From assembly GCA_016707175.1 (NCBI GenBank), contig JADJIB010000003.1, forward strand, positions 124,001-188,000: a stretch of 64,000 bases of DNA, written 5' to 3'. Numbering within the stretch: the first letter of the stretch is position 1; every line of letters begins with the position of its first letter. A model generated the notes under the pieces. It was not told where the DNA came from. It ran no database searches and was given only the letters and a program-made list of their open reading frames with translations. The position numbers and the translations under genes are program-made. This DNA comes from Candidatus Phosphoribacter hodrii. GTDB lineage: Bacteria; Actinomycetota; Actinomycetes; Actinomycetales; Dermatophilaceae. This document shows positions 15,579 to 24,293 of the stretch, one piece after another.

Positions 15579-17504
15579 CTACATCACCGGGCGCGGCTGT
15601 GAGTCGCGGAAGAGGGTCGCCTTGGCCATCACCCTGGCGACGAACGCCTTCGCCTCCCCACGTGTGGTGATCGCGGCATACTCCTCGTCGACGATCGCCC
15701 GCTCCTGGGGCGTGGTCGCATAGGTGTCGTATGCCGCCTTGCGAGCCGTCGCGAGGAAGGCCGGCAGGTTGCCGCTGTCCTCCAGAGGCAGGTCGTCCTC
15801 TGCCGCGGCCGCCGCCTCGCTCGCGCCGTCGGGCAGGACGCGACCCATCCGGGCGACCGGCGCCGGCAGCGTCGTCGGGCAGTCGGTGCGTGCCGTGGTC
15901 TGCGTGAACAGATGCCGCAGGTCGTTGGCCGCCGCGTCGCGGGCAGTCAGCGCGCCGAAGCCGAACAGTCGCTCCACCGTGGCCAGCGCCGAGGTGTGGT
16001 CATAGACCGTGTGGTCGACCGTCCCCGCGGCGATGAGGGGTGAGACGACGATGGCCGGCACGCGCACGCCCAGCAGGTCGAAGGCAAAGCCCGTGTCGTT
16101 GTATGCCGTCCCGCTCCCGTCCGCGGGCGGGGCAGCCGGCGGCGGCGCGACCGAGTCATAGAAGCCGCCATGCTCGTCGTAAGTGATGATGAGCAGGCTC
16201 GTCTCCCAGAGCGGGGAGTTGCGGATCGCCTCGTACACGCCCTTGATGAGCGCCTCGCCGCCGTAGATGTCATCCATCGGGTGCTGCGAGGACCCGCCGA
16301 CGTAGGTATTGCTGGTGACATCGCCGTAGTTGGGCTCGATGAACGTGTATTGGTAGGGATAGGGGCCCTGCAGGTCGCTGGCGAAGTGGGTCAGCGAGTT
16401 GACTTCCAGGAGGGTCACGTTCTTCAGCGCAGTCACCTGGGGAAGGGCGCCGAACAGCGAACCGTTCTGCGGGTTGTCGCTATAGGCGTCCGTGTTGTCG
16501 TTGTAGAGGCGCCACTGGAGTTTGTTGGCCGTGAGCGCGTCGTAGATGCTCCCGTGGGGCAGCACGAAACCGGCCACCGTCTCCCACTCGACGATCTGTG
16601 CGGTCGTCGGAGCGTGCTCCAGGCCGGCCGACGATGCCCCGTGGACGAAGAACCGGTTGGGCCAGGTCGGCCCCGGGATCGAGCAGAACCAGTGGTCGCA
16701 GATGGCGAACGAGGTCGCCAAGGCGTAGGACGTCGGCATCTGGGTGGGGGTGTCGAATTCCATCATGACGTCGCCGATGTGGTCGGCCGTCGGCGGCGGG
16801 AGAGCCTCGTCCGTCGTGGTGGCGTAGTTGGACGCGAACCCGGTCATGGTGATCGGCGGATACGGCCCCCCTGGTGGGTAGGTCGCGCCGGCGCCGGCCA
16901 ATTGCTCCAGGACATCGGCGAATTCGTGGCCGGGATCGCCGGTCATCGCCGTCGGGGCCGGTGAGCTCACGGGGTAGGACGTCCCGTTGTAGGAGTTGCT
17001 GGTTCCTGGGGCGGGGACCGTCAGACCCGGTATGCCGGACCGGCCCCACATGTGGTCGAAGGACCGGTTCTCGAGCATGAGGACGAAGACGTTGCGGATG
17101 GGGGAGTAGTTCGACAACCGGGTCATGCCGTCATGGCAGCCGCCGGACGCCAGATTCGTGTAGAAGTCGGTCGTGCTGACGGTGAAGTGGAGGTCCTTGT
17201 TGACGTCGCCGGTCTGGAGTTGGCATTCCTTCCAGTGCGGGAAGGCCAGCGTTCCGGTGTTCTGGTAGATCCCGGGAGTCGAGCCGTTCTCGACGCTCAT
17301 CGCCACCGTCCACCAGTCCAGAATGCCCCCAGTGCCGAAGCCGGTCACGAAGTGGACGACGAGCGGGCCGACAGTCTGTCCCGGCGCTGCCGTCCATGCC
17401 CCGGCTTGGTTGCCGTTGGAGTTGTTCATGTGGGAGAGCTGGATCTGGGCGGTGCCGTCGGTCTGATTCGTGATGAAGACGTTTGCAGTGCGCTGTGTAG
17501 CCAT
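15579..17504 (-). CDS. phospholipase C/phosphoesterase family protein (PF04185-like) with extra N-terminal domain
   Basis: 641 residues from the ATG at 17504 (GAGGAG about 8 bases upstream). From about residue 140 the alkaline-phosphatase-fold phosphoesterase begins: NVFVLMLENRSFDHMWG is the family opening, GDPGHEFADV, FCSIPGPTWPNRFFVHGASS and LLIITYDEHGGFYDSVAPP follow in the expected order. These enzymes hydrolyse phospholipids or other phosphoesters. The first 130 or so residues form a beta-rich, Asn/Thr-rich domain (TANVFITNQTDGTAQIQLSH, APGQTVGPLVVHFV) that is not the usual Tat signal plus C-terminal arrangement. No signal peptide is visible, so location is uncertain. Base composition looks somewhat lower in GC than its neighbours, hinting at transfer. 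Confidence 0.85.
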   Translation of the reverse strand: MATQRTANVFITNQTDGTAQIQLSHMNNSNGNQAGAWTAAPGQTVGPLVVHFVTGFGTGGILDWWTVAMSVENGSTPGIYQNTGTLAFPHWKECQLQTGDVNKDLHFTVSTTDFYTNLASGGCHDGMTRLSNYSPIRNVFVLMLENRSFDHMWGRSGIPGLTVPAPGTSNSYNGTSYPVSSPAPTAMTGDPGHEFADVLEQLAGAGATYPPGGPYPPITMTGFASNYATTTDEALPPPTADHIGDVMMEFDTPTQMPTSYALATSFAICDHWFCSIPGPTWPNRFFVHGASSAGLEHAPTTAQIVEWETVAGFVLPHGSIYDALTANKLQWRLYNDNTDAYSDNPQNGSLFGALPQVTALKNVTLLEVNSLTHFASDLQGPYPYQYTFIEPNYGDVTSNTYVGGSSQHPMDDIYGGEALIKGVYEAIRNSPLWETSLLIITYDEHGGFYDSVAPPPAAPPADGSGTAYNDTGFAFDLLGVRVPAIVVSPLIAAGTVDHTVYDHTSALATVERLFGFGALTARDAAANDLRHLFTQTTARTDCPTTLPAPVARMGRVLPDGASEAAAAAEDDLPLEDSGNLPAFLATARKAAYDTYATTPQERAIVDEEYAAITTRGEAKAFVARVMAKATLFRDSQPRPVM

Positions 17505-17556
17505 GGTGGAACTCCTCATCGGGTCGGCCAATCGCCCCGAGCGCGGCTGAACGGTG

Positions 17557-17610
17557 CTGGGGGAGGGGGAGAGCACTCGGGCCCGAGTGATGAAGCGCTA
17601 GCTCCCCCAG
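17557..17610. promoter_or_regulatory. nested inverted repeats upstream of the phospholipase-like gene
   Basis: A perfect 16-bp palindrome, CACTCGGGCCCGAGTG (17574-17589), is flanked by 9-bp arms CTGGGGGAG (17557-17565) and CTCCCCCAG (17602-17610). It lies 70-105 bp before the phospholipase-like start and 150 bp before the divergent helicase start, a position fitting an operator; a cruciform is also possible. Confidence 0.55.
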
Positions 17611-17756
17611 TTGATCACGGTTCGTAAGTGAGTGGACCTTTACCGCGCGAATTTCCCAACGTTCCTATCGAATTCGTCCCGCGCGCCCAAGGCAGCGCGC
17701 TGCGGGCGGGCTCGAGCGGCATACCCGGTGGGCGTGGGCCTGCGAGGATGGGCGGG

Positions 17757-20313
17757 ATGTCCACTGTCCCGCGCCTGCCCGTCCCCGCGTCCACCGACGC
17801 CGACGAGGTGTATGCCGCGTACCTCGCCTGGGCGGAGGCCCAGGGGCTCACCCTCTATCCCCACCAGGACGAGGCGATCATCGAGGTGTTGTCCGGCGCG
17901 CACGTCGTGCTGGCGACCCCGACCGGGTCGGGCAAGACGCTCGTCGCCACGGCCGCCCATCTCGCGGCTCTCGCGGCCGACCGGGTGAGTTTCTACACCG
18001 CGCCGATCAAGGCGCTGGTCAACGAGAAGTTCTTTGCCCTGTGCGACATCTTCGGCGCCGACCAGGTGGGGCTGCTGACCGGTGACGCCTCGGTCAACCC
18101 CGACGCACCCGTGATCTGTTGCACCGCAGAGGTGTTGGCCAACATCGCCCTGCGCGAGGGAGCGGCGGCGGACATCGGGCTGGTCGTCATGGACGAGTTC
18201 CACTACTACGGCGACCCGCAGCGGGGCTGGGCCTGGCAGGTGCCGCTGCTGGAGTTGACCGACGTCCAATTCGTGCTGATGTCAGCCACATTGGGCGACA
18301 TGAGCAAGATCGTCGCAGACCTGGAGCGACGCACCGGCCGGCCGGTGGCGCAGGTGACGACCGCCGAACGCCCGGTGCCGCTGACCTACACGTGGTCACT
18401 GACCCCACTCGCGGAGGTCGTCGAGGAGATCGTCACCACGCGCCGGGCCCCCGTCTACGTCGTCCATCCGTCGCAGGCCGCCGCCGCCGAGCACGCCCAG
18501 TCGCTCCGTGGCCTGACCCTGCTGACCCACGCCGAGCGCGACGAGATCGCCGAGCGGATCGGGCCGGTGCGATTCGCGTCCGGGTTCGGCAAGGTGCTGT
18601 CAGCCTTGCTGCGCAAGGGAATTGGCGTTCACCACGCGGGGATGCTGCCGCGCTATCGGCGGATCGTCGAGCAACTCGCGCAGGCCGGCCTGCTCAAGGT
18701 CATCTGCGGGACCGACACCCTGGGCGTCGGCATCAACGTCCCGATCCGCACCGTGCTGCTCACCCGGCTGGTGAAGTTCGACGGCACGCGGGAGCGGCTC
18801 CTGCGGGCCCGCGAGTTCCACCAGATCTCCGGGCGAGCCGGCCGCCGGGCCGGCTTCGACACGGTCGGTGAGGTCGTCGTCCAGGCCCCCGAGCACCTCA
18901 TCGAAAACGCCCGCCGGGTCGCCAAGGCCGGGCGACGACCCGATCAAGCTCAAGCGGGTCCAACGGGTCAAGCCCGAGGCCGGCCAGATCGTCTGGAACG
19001 AGGCGACCTTCGACAAACTCGTCGCGGCCGCGCCCGAGGCGCTCGCGTCCCGGATGCGGGTCGACAACGCGATGATCCTCAACGTCATCGCCCGTCCGGG
19101 CGACGCGGTGCGATCGCTGTCGCGGCTCACCCGGGACAACCACGAGGACGCCGGCGGGCGGGCTCGATTGGCGCGCAGGGCGATTCGGCTCGGACGCAGC
19201 CTGCTCGACTCCGGGGTCGTCGTCCGGTTGCCCGAGCCCGACGCCCAGGGACGCACCCTGGCCCTCACCGTCGAGCTGCCCGAGGACTTCGCCCTTAACC
19301 AGCCTCTGGCCCACTTCGCCCTCGCCGCGCTGGAACTGCTCGACCCGGCGGCCCCGACCCACGCCCTCGACGTCGTGTCGGTGATCGAGTCGGTCCTCGA
19401 CTCGCCCAGGCCCGTGCTCCTGGCCCAGCAGTGGGAGGCGCGCGGCGAGGCGGTCGCCGAGATGAAGGCCGACGGCATGGAGTACGAGGAGCGCATGGAC
19501 GCGCTCAACGAGGTGCTCTGGCCGCAGCCGCTCGCGGAGTTGCTGGGGGCGGCATACGAGTCCTATCGGCAGTCCCACCCGTGGTTGCCGGACGACGCGC
19601 TCGCCCCGAAGTCCGTCGTGCGGACCATGTGGGAGCAGGCGATGAGCTTCACCGACCTCATCTCCCGCTACAAGCTGGCCCGGTCCGAAGGGGTGGTCCT
19701 GCGCTACCTGTCCGACGCCTATCGGACGCTGCGACAGACCGTCCCCGACGCCCATCGCGACCCCGAGCTCGAGGACCTCGTCGACTGGCTCGGCGAGACG
19801 ATCCGCCAGACCGACTCGTCGCTGCTGGACGAGTGGGAGGCGCTCACCCACCCGGACGGCACGCTCAACACCGTCCACCGGGACGCCGTCGCGCCGCCGC
19901 GCCCGCTCACCGCCAACGACCGCGCCTTCCGGGCGATGATCCGCCGCGCGATGTGGCGGCGCGTCGAGCTCGCTGCCCGCGACGACATCAACGCCCTGTA
20001 TGCCGTGGAGCGCGTCTCCGCCGCCCTCACCGAACCGCCGAGTTCGGTCGTCATGGATACCGCGGCTTGGGACGCGGCGCTGGGGGACTACTGGGCCGAG
20101 CACGACGAGGTGGTGCTGGACGCGGACGCCCGCGGACCGGCATACCTCTCGATCGGGCCGCACCCCGACGGCGGGCGCCGGTGGGCGGTCCGGCAGACCA
20201 TCGCCGACCCGGCCGGTGACCGCGACTGGGTCATTGAGGCTGACGTCGACCTGGACGCGAGTGACGCCGTGGGCGAGCTCGTCCTCACGACCACTGCCCT
20301 GCGCCGCCTCTAA
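17757..20313 (+). pseudogene. DEAD/DEAH-box helicase (DUF3516-type) gene with a single-base frameshift
   Basis: From the ATG at 17757 all superfamily 2 motifs appear: Walker A TPTGSGKT (residues 54-61), DEFH (146-149), SAT (176-178), GVHHAGMLPRYR, TDTLGVGINVPIRTV and QISGRAGRRAG. This arrangement resembles Ski2/Mtr4-like actinobacterial helicases with a C-terminal DUF3516, probably acting on RNA. At about 18930 the frame after VAKAG becomes unnatural; the next frame gives DDPIKLKRVQRVKPEAGQIV and continues to 20313 as the DUF3516 region (SRMRVDNAMILN, PKSVVRTMWEQAMSF). The span of 2557 bases is one more than a multiple of three, so one inserted C explains it; the corrected protein is 851 residues. 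Likely a sequence error. A terminator follows at 20423. Confidence 0.85.
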
Positions 20314-20422
20314 GGGAGCCGGGCCGCCCCCGCTTCGCCTGACCGGTCTTCGGTGCCGGAGGGTCCTTTTTCGACGCATTTCTGGCTTTAGTTCCCTCTT
20401 GCCTTTGCCGTCGCACGCGCTG

Positions 20423-20450
20423 GGCCCGCCATTCGGGCGGGCCTATTTCG
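20423..20450 (+). terminator. intrinsic terminator-like hairpin after the helicase gene
   Basis: GGCCCGCC and GGCGGGCC pair across a five-base loop and are followed by CTATTTCG. It is 110 bp beyond the helicase stop and before the small ORF at 20541. The U tract is weak, as is usual in GC-rich actinobacteria. Confidence 0.5.
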
Positions 20451-20540
20451 TCGACCCCCTCCTCTCACCCTGCCCATCCCCAATCGGGATCGGTTGTCGG
20501 GCGTCCGCGCCGCTCGACACGCAGGGGAGGAGGGGTTGCG

Positions 20541-20615
20541 ATGCAGTGGCATTGCTCCATCAAGGACGACTTCTGGTCCGTTCTCACAAGCTTCGTCATG
20601 TTCGCGGGTTGCTGA
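20541..20615 (+). CDS. small ORF, 24-residue Trp/Cys/Phe-containing peptide
   Basis: An ATG at 20541 is preceded by a strong GGAGGAGG ribosome site about 8 bases upstream and opens 24 codons ending in TGA. The peptide starts MQWHCSIKDDFWSVL and ends FVMFAGC, so it has two Trp, two Cys, a charged KDD and a hydrophobic tail. Base composition is lower in GC than the surroundings. A strong hairpin (20631-20660) follows 15 bases later and then the gene at 20767. This looks like a leader peptide for attenuation, a small hydrophobic toxin or a secreted signal; none can be chosen from sequence. No family recognised. Confidence 0.5.
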   Translation: MQWHCSIKDDFWSVLTSFVMFAGC

Positions 20616-20630
20616 CCCACGGCGACCGCA

Positions 20631-20660
20631 GGCGCCGGGTGTGAATTCGCACCCGGCGCC
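20631..20660 (+). terminator. 30-bp near-perfect hairpin between small ORF and gene at 20767
   Basis: Arms GGCGCCGGGTG and CACCCGGCGCC are exactly complementary across an eight-base loop holding GAATTC. CTGTTCACTTTCG follows, a weak T-rich tail. Position between a ribosome-site-bearing small ORF and the next gene suits an attenuator or terminator. Confidence 0.6.
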
Positions 20661-20766
20661 CTGTTCACTTTCGAGCGCAGGTTCAAGCCGTGGCCTCCGT
20701 CCGGGTATGGTTCGCCTCGTCGGTCGACGGGAGCTGGCTGACACGGACCGGCCAAGGGAGAACGAG

Positions 20767-21717
20767 GTGGATCGGGTCGCACGCATTGCTGCCGATCTGG
20801 ACAGCTTCCACCGTGGGCGCGGAATCCATGCGGACGACTTCGCAACCAGGGTGGGTCCGCATCTCGCACAGGTGGTCTTCGCCGACTCGGACCCCGAACC
20901 GACCTATGGCCGTGACCTGCTCAAGCGCTGGTTCCTCGTCGCCAGCCAGGACCTGCCACCGGACCTCCGCGCGGTCTTCCTGGCGGCCAGCGGGTTGACC
21001 CAGCCCGGGCCCAAACTGACCGATCGCCTGGGCGCGCTTTCCCTGAGCACCGGTCTCGCGTCCCGCACCCTGGTGCGTCGGCTGCGCCAGGCCGATGTGC
21101 TCGTCGCCGCCAAACTCGATTCGTTGAGCTACGTCTCCGAGGACGACAACCCCTTCGCGCGGCGCGGGTGGTATGTCGAGCGGCTGGAGTCCACGGCATA
21201 CCTCAACGAGGAACGGCCGCGATTTGTCGGCGTGCGCGAGATCTTGTGCACGCTCGACGGGCTCGAGCAGATCTGCGAGTCGCTGAGCGTGCCCCGCCCT
21301 CCCGGTGACACGTCACCCGTCGACCTCATCGTGGAGGCGACGGAGGGGTGCGAGGTGGACACGTTGACCCGGGTCAGCCCGAGCACGTGGCAGGTGGGTC
21401 TGGCGCTGCCGAAGCCGCTGACGGTCGGGCAACGCCACCGTCTCGGCGTCTCGATCGCGATGCCGTCACGGGCTTTCGTCAAGCCCTACAACGCGTTCGT
21501 GCCGGTGCGACGAACCCGCAGTTTCGCGGCGGTCGTCCACCTGCCGAACGACGGGTCGGTCGTCGGTGCCTGGCGCCTGGACGGTGTCCCGCCGACGGCG
21601 ATGGAGGACGGCGTGCCGATCGGGGACTCCTTCGACCTGTCCGCGCCGGAGCCCCTGGCCGCCGAATGGACCACCGTCCGTCGTGGGTTGGGCTACGGCA
21701 TCGGCTGGTCCTGGTAG
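20767..21717 (+). CDS. uncharacterised protein with predicted helix-turn-helix region
   Basis: 316 residues from a GTG at 20767 with AGGGAGAA just upstream; frames further upstream run through the hairpin and look artificial. The N-terminal 120 residues are helical, with TDRLGALSLSTGLASRTLVR (about 85-104) spaced like an HTH. The rest is beta-rich (GWYVERLESTAYLNEERPRF, SPSTWQVGLALPKPLTVGQR) and ends with an aromatic tail, RRGLGYGIGWSW. No membrane segment or enzyme motif. I do not recognise the family; a DNA-binding regulator with a C-terminal sensor-like beta domain is a guess. It is convergent with the next gene and is preceded by the small ORF and hairpin. Confidence 0.7.
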   Translation: MDRVARIAADLDSFHRGRGIHADDFATRVGPHLAQVVFADSDPEPTYGRDLLKRWFLVASQDLPPDLRAVFLAASGLTQPGPKLTDRLGALSLSTGLASRTLVRRLRQADVLVAAKLDSLSYVSEDDNPFARRGWYVERLESTAYLNEERPRFVGVREILCTLDGLEQICESLSVPRPPGDTSPVDLIVEATEGCEVDTLTRVSPSTWQVGLALPKPLTVGQRHRLGVSIAMPSRAFVKPYNAFVPVRRTRSFAAVVHLPNDGSVVGAWRLDGVPPTAMEDGVPIGDSFDLSAPEPLAAEWTTVRRGLGYGIGWSW

Positions 21718-21762
21718 GCGGACGCCCCTCGCCGACTCCCAGCCAGCCCGACAGCCAGCCCG

Positions 21763-22659
21763 TCAGCCCACCAAGCCCGACTCTAGATCGACGATGACGT
21801 CGCGCAGATCGCCGGACGGCTCCTGACCGAAGACCTCGAGTGACGCCGTCCGGAAGGCGCCTGCCGGGTGCTGCCCGCGGCGGCGGTACGCGGCATACCT
21901 CGTCATGAACTGTCGCAGGAGAGCCTGCTCGGCCGGGTCGGGGTCGCTGCTCGGCAACTGCTGGGCGAACTCGTCGGTCAGTGGGCCAACCACCGACATG
22001 AGGGGATGCAGGATGCTGACGTTGACCCAGGCACGCCCCGCCACGCGCTGCGCCTCGGACAGCACCGTGTGGATGTCATCGAGGATCTCCTGACGCACCG
22101 CATCGGTCCCCAGACCGCGCACGCCTCCGTCGGCCCGGCACTTCTCCGCCGCCCACGCGTCGGTGGGCCAGGTCGTCGAGGTCCGGTTGTCGCGGCAGAC
22201 GTAGCCGCGAATCATCCGGAACAACTGCACCAGCCAGCGTGCCTCGGTCGGGCCCGCGGCCGCCGCGTCGAGGGCCTCGTTGATCCGGCCGGCGATCCCG
22301 TCGTTGCGGGTCGGTCGAGCCGGCAGCCCACGAGCAACCCTGCGGCCCCGGTCCAACTCGGCCACCTGTGATGCGACGACGGTGCGGGCGTAGCGCATTC
22401 GATCGGCAACGGCCTGACGATCCGACCCGGCCCGCCGGGCCAGCCGGTCACTGGTCGCCGCATAGATGCTGTGCACGATGCCCATGCAGCCGTCTTCCCA
22501 GCAGCGCAGGTTGGCCTGCTGCGCCAACGGGTCGGCGTGACCGTAGGGGGCGAACCGGGTCGGACAGAGGCTTGCGCCGCGCGCGGCATGGGCACGCACA
22601 CGAAGCGTGTGCGTGCCCCACCACACAACGCTCGCCAACTCAGGGTCCAGGACCTGCAT
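21763..22659 (-). CDS. uncharacterised protein (third gene of the minus-strand unknown cluster)
   Basis: 298 residues from the ATG at 22659, which has GGAGG about 13 bases upstream; the frame upstream of it is not protein-like. The N-terminus contains RCWEDGCMGIVHSIY with two Cys, followed by a mostly helical protein with several Arg-rich stretches (DRMRYARTVVASQVAELDRG, EARWLVQLFRMIRGYVC). No signal peptide or membrane helix is seen. Family not recognised. It lies 168 bp downstream of the frameshifted gene on the same strand, so it may share its transcript. The intergenic stretch has no clear terminator. Confidence 0.7.
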   Translation of the reverse strand: MQVLDPELASVVWWGTHTLRVRAHAARGASLCPTRFAPYGHADPLAQQANLRCWEDGCMGIVHSIYAATSDRLARRAGSDRQAVADRMRYARTVVASQVAELDRGRRVARGLPARPTRNDGIAGRINEALDAAAAGPTEARWLVQLFRMIRGYVCRDNRTSTTWPTDAWAAEKCRADGGVRGLGTDAVRQEILDDIHTVLSEAQRVAGRAWVNVSILHPLMSVVGPLTDEFAQQLPSSDPDPAEQALLRQFMTRYAAYRRRGQHPAGAFRTASLEVFGQEPSGDLRDVIVDLESGLVG

Positions 22660-22827
22660 CGACACGGGAAACCTCCGAAAACACGTGGGCCGGGCATGTC
22701 GACGCGGTGGTCGGCATGGCCCTGTCATCGTGTTGTCAGGGGTCCACAAGGTGAAGGTTGTGGGCCGATACTGTCCGGTAATTGTCCGGTCCAACTCCCG
22801 GCCCACCCCCTGGCCGGCGTCAGCCCC

Positions 22828-24293
22828 TCAGTGCGCGGCCGCGAGGTGCGCGGCATACCAGCGTTCGGCGACGGTGAGCTCGGGCTCGGGGTCGATGACC
22901 TCGGGGCCGTGCGAGTGCGCGTGGGGTCTGCCGAGGAGGCGGACCGCGGCGCGGCATTGCTCCGCGGCGAGTTGGTCGCGAGGGTCGGCGGAGGCCTTGA
23001 ACAGTGACCCGGCCAGGGCGAACGCGTCGCAGGCGCCACGGTGGATCTCGGCTCGGCTCTCTGCCCGGTATGCCGCGGCGAGACGCACCGAGGCCACGCC
23101 GCGGACGGCCCACCGAGTGGCCTGATCGATGCTCGCTGCGGCGCCGTTGCGGGGTCGCCGGCCTGCTCCGGGCACGTGAAGGTCCATGTGGAAGGCGGTG
23201 GGGTCCAGATCGGCGATGAGCTCGAGCACCGCTGGGCCGAGCGCCTCGACCCCCAGCCAGCAGTCGGTCTCGGGGCGCAGGGTGAGCTCGACGACGGCCA
23301 GGGGAAGCATCCACTCGGGGTGGGTCAGGGTGGCCTGCAAGGCTGGGGTCACGCCGGATCGACCCGGTTGACCGGCGACGTCGAGCAGTCGCAAGGTCGG
23401 GTCCGCAGTCGGCGCGGTGACGACCACCGATACGTGGGCATTGCCGGGAGTCGTGTCGACCCGCCAGGAGGCGCCGTCCTCGATCTGCAGGGTCAGCCCC
23501 CGCGGCACCCGCGCCCAGTCGACGGTCGCGGACCCGTGCAGTTGCCCGTTACGGGAGCTTGTGGTCGCAGCGCGCGTCTGCGGGCGCAGCGCGTCGATCG
23601 GAGCGCACGGCAGGCCGGGTGCGTCGGGTGCGTCGGCTCGGGCTCGCGCCAGTCCCGCGCGCAGGTATGCCGCGAGCTCAGCTCTCGCCTCGGCGTCCTG
23701 GCCGCTGTGGTCTGCCGATTCGGGCGACCAGGGCGACCCGGCCGAGTCCTCGGCGAGCCCGTCGGCGACCAAGTCGAGGAACTCGGGCTCACGGGCTCGC
23801 GCAAGTCCGGCGACACGCACCGATGCGCCCACGCCACGAGCGAGGGCGCCCAGTCGTGCAGGCTCTCGGACCCCTCGTCCACATCGAGCACATCGGCGAT
23901 CGACGCTTCCAGGAGCAGCCCTTCGACCCGCAACAGGCGATCGTCCAACGCCAGCGGCGAGGCCCGCTGCAGCCAGCGCAACGCCCCGAGGCGACCGAGG
24001 ATCCGGCGTTCGTGGGATTGGGCCATCGCCACGACGGCCCGCTCGGGCGGGTCGAGGCGCACGTCGACAGCCGCGGCCACGGCGGTCCCGAACAGGGTCT
24101 CGACAAGCTCCAGGTCGAACGGGCCCTGAAGCCTCAGCTGTCCCGGCCCGCGAGGGTTGATCGGGTCGACCACGAAGGTGCCGCCCTTGACGGGCAGAAC
24201 GACCAGCCCGGCGGCGGCGCCGGGGTCCTCACCAACCACGAACGTGTCGCCCAGCCGATTCACGGTGACGTGATCGGACGCGGCTGTGCTCAC
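22828..24293 (-). pseudogene. uncharacterised gene interrupted by a single-base frameshift
   Basis: A GTG at 24293 overlaps the upstream stop (GTGA). The frame reads naturally (VNRLGDTFVVGEDPGAAAGL, KGGTFVVDPINPRGPGQLRL) to SLHDWAPSLVA and then turns into an Arg/Pro/Ser-rich shadow. At about 23833 the other frame takes over as VGASVRVAGLARAREPEFLD and runs to 22828. The span of 1466 bases is one short of a multiple of three, so one missing base fits a 488-residue protein. The C-terminal half contains a beta-rich part (WRVDTTPGNAHVSVVVTAPT) and ends ELTVAERWYAAHLAAAH. Family not recognised; no membrane segment. Sequence error, true decay or programmed frameshifting are all possible, in that order. 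Confidence 0.65.
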
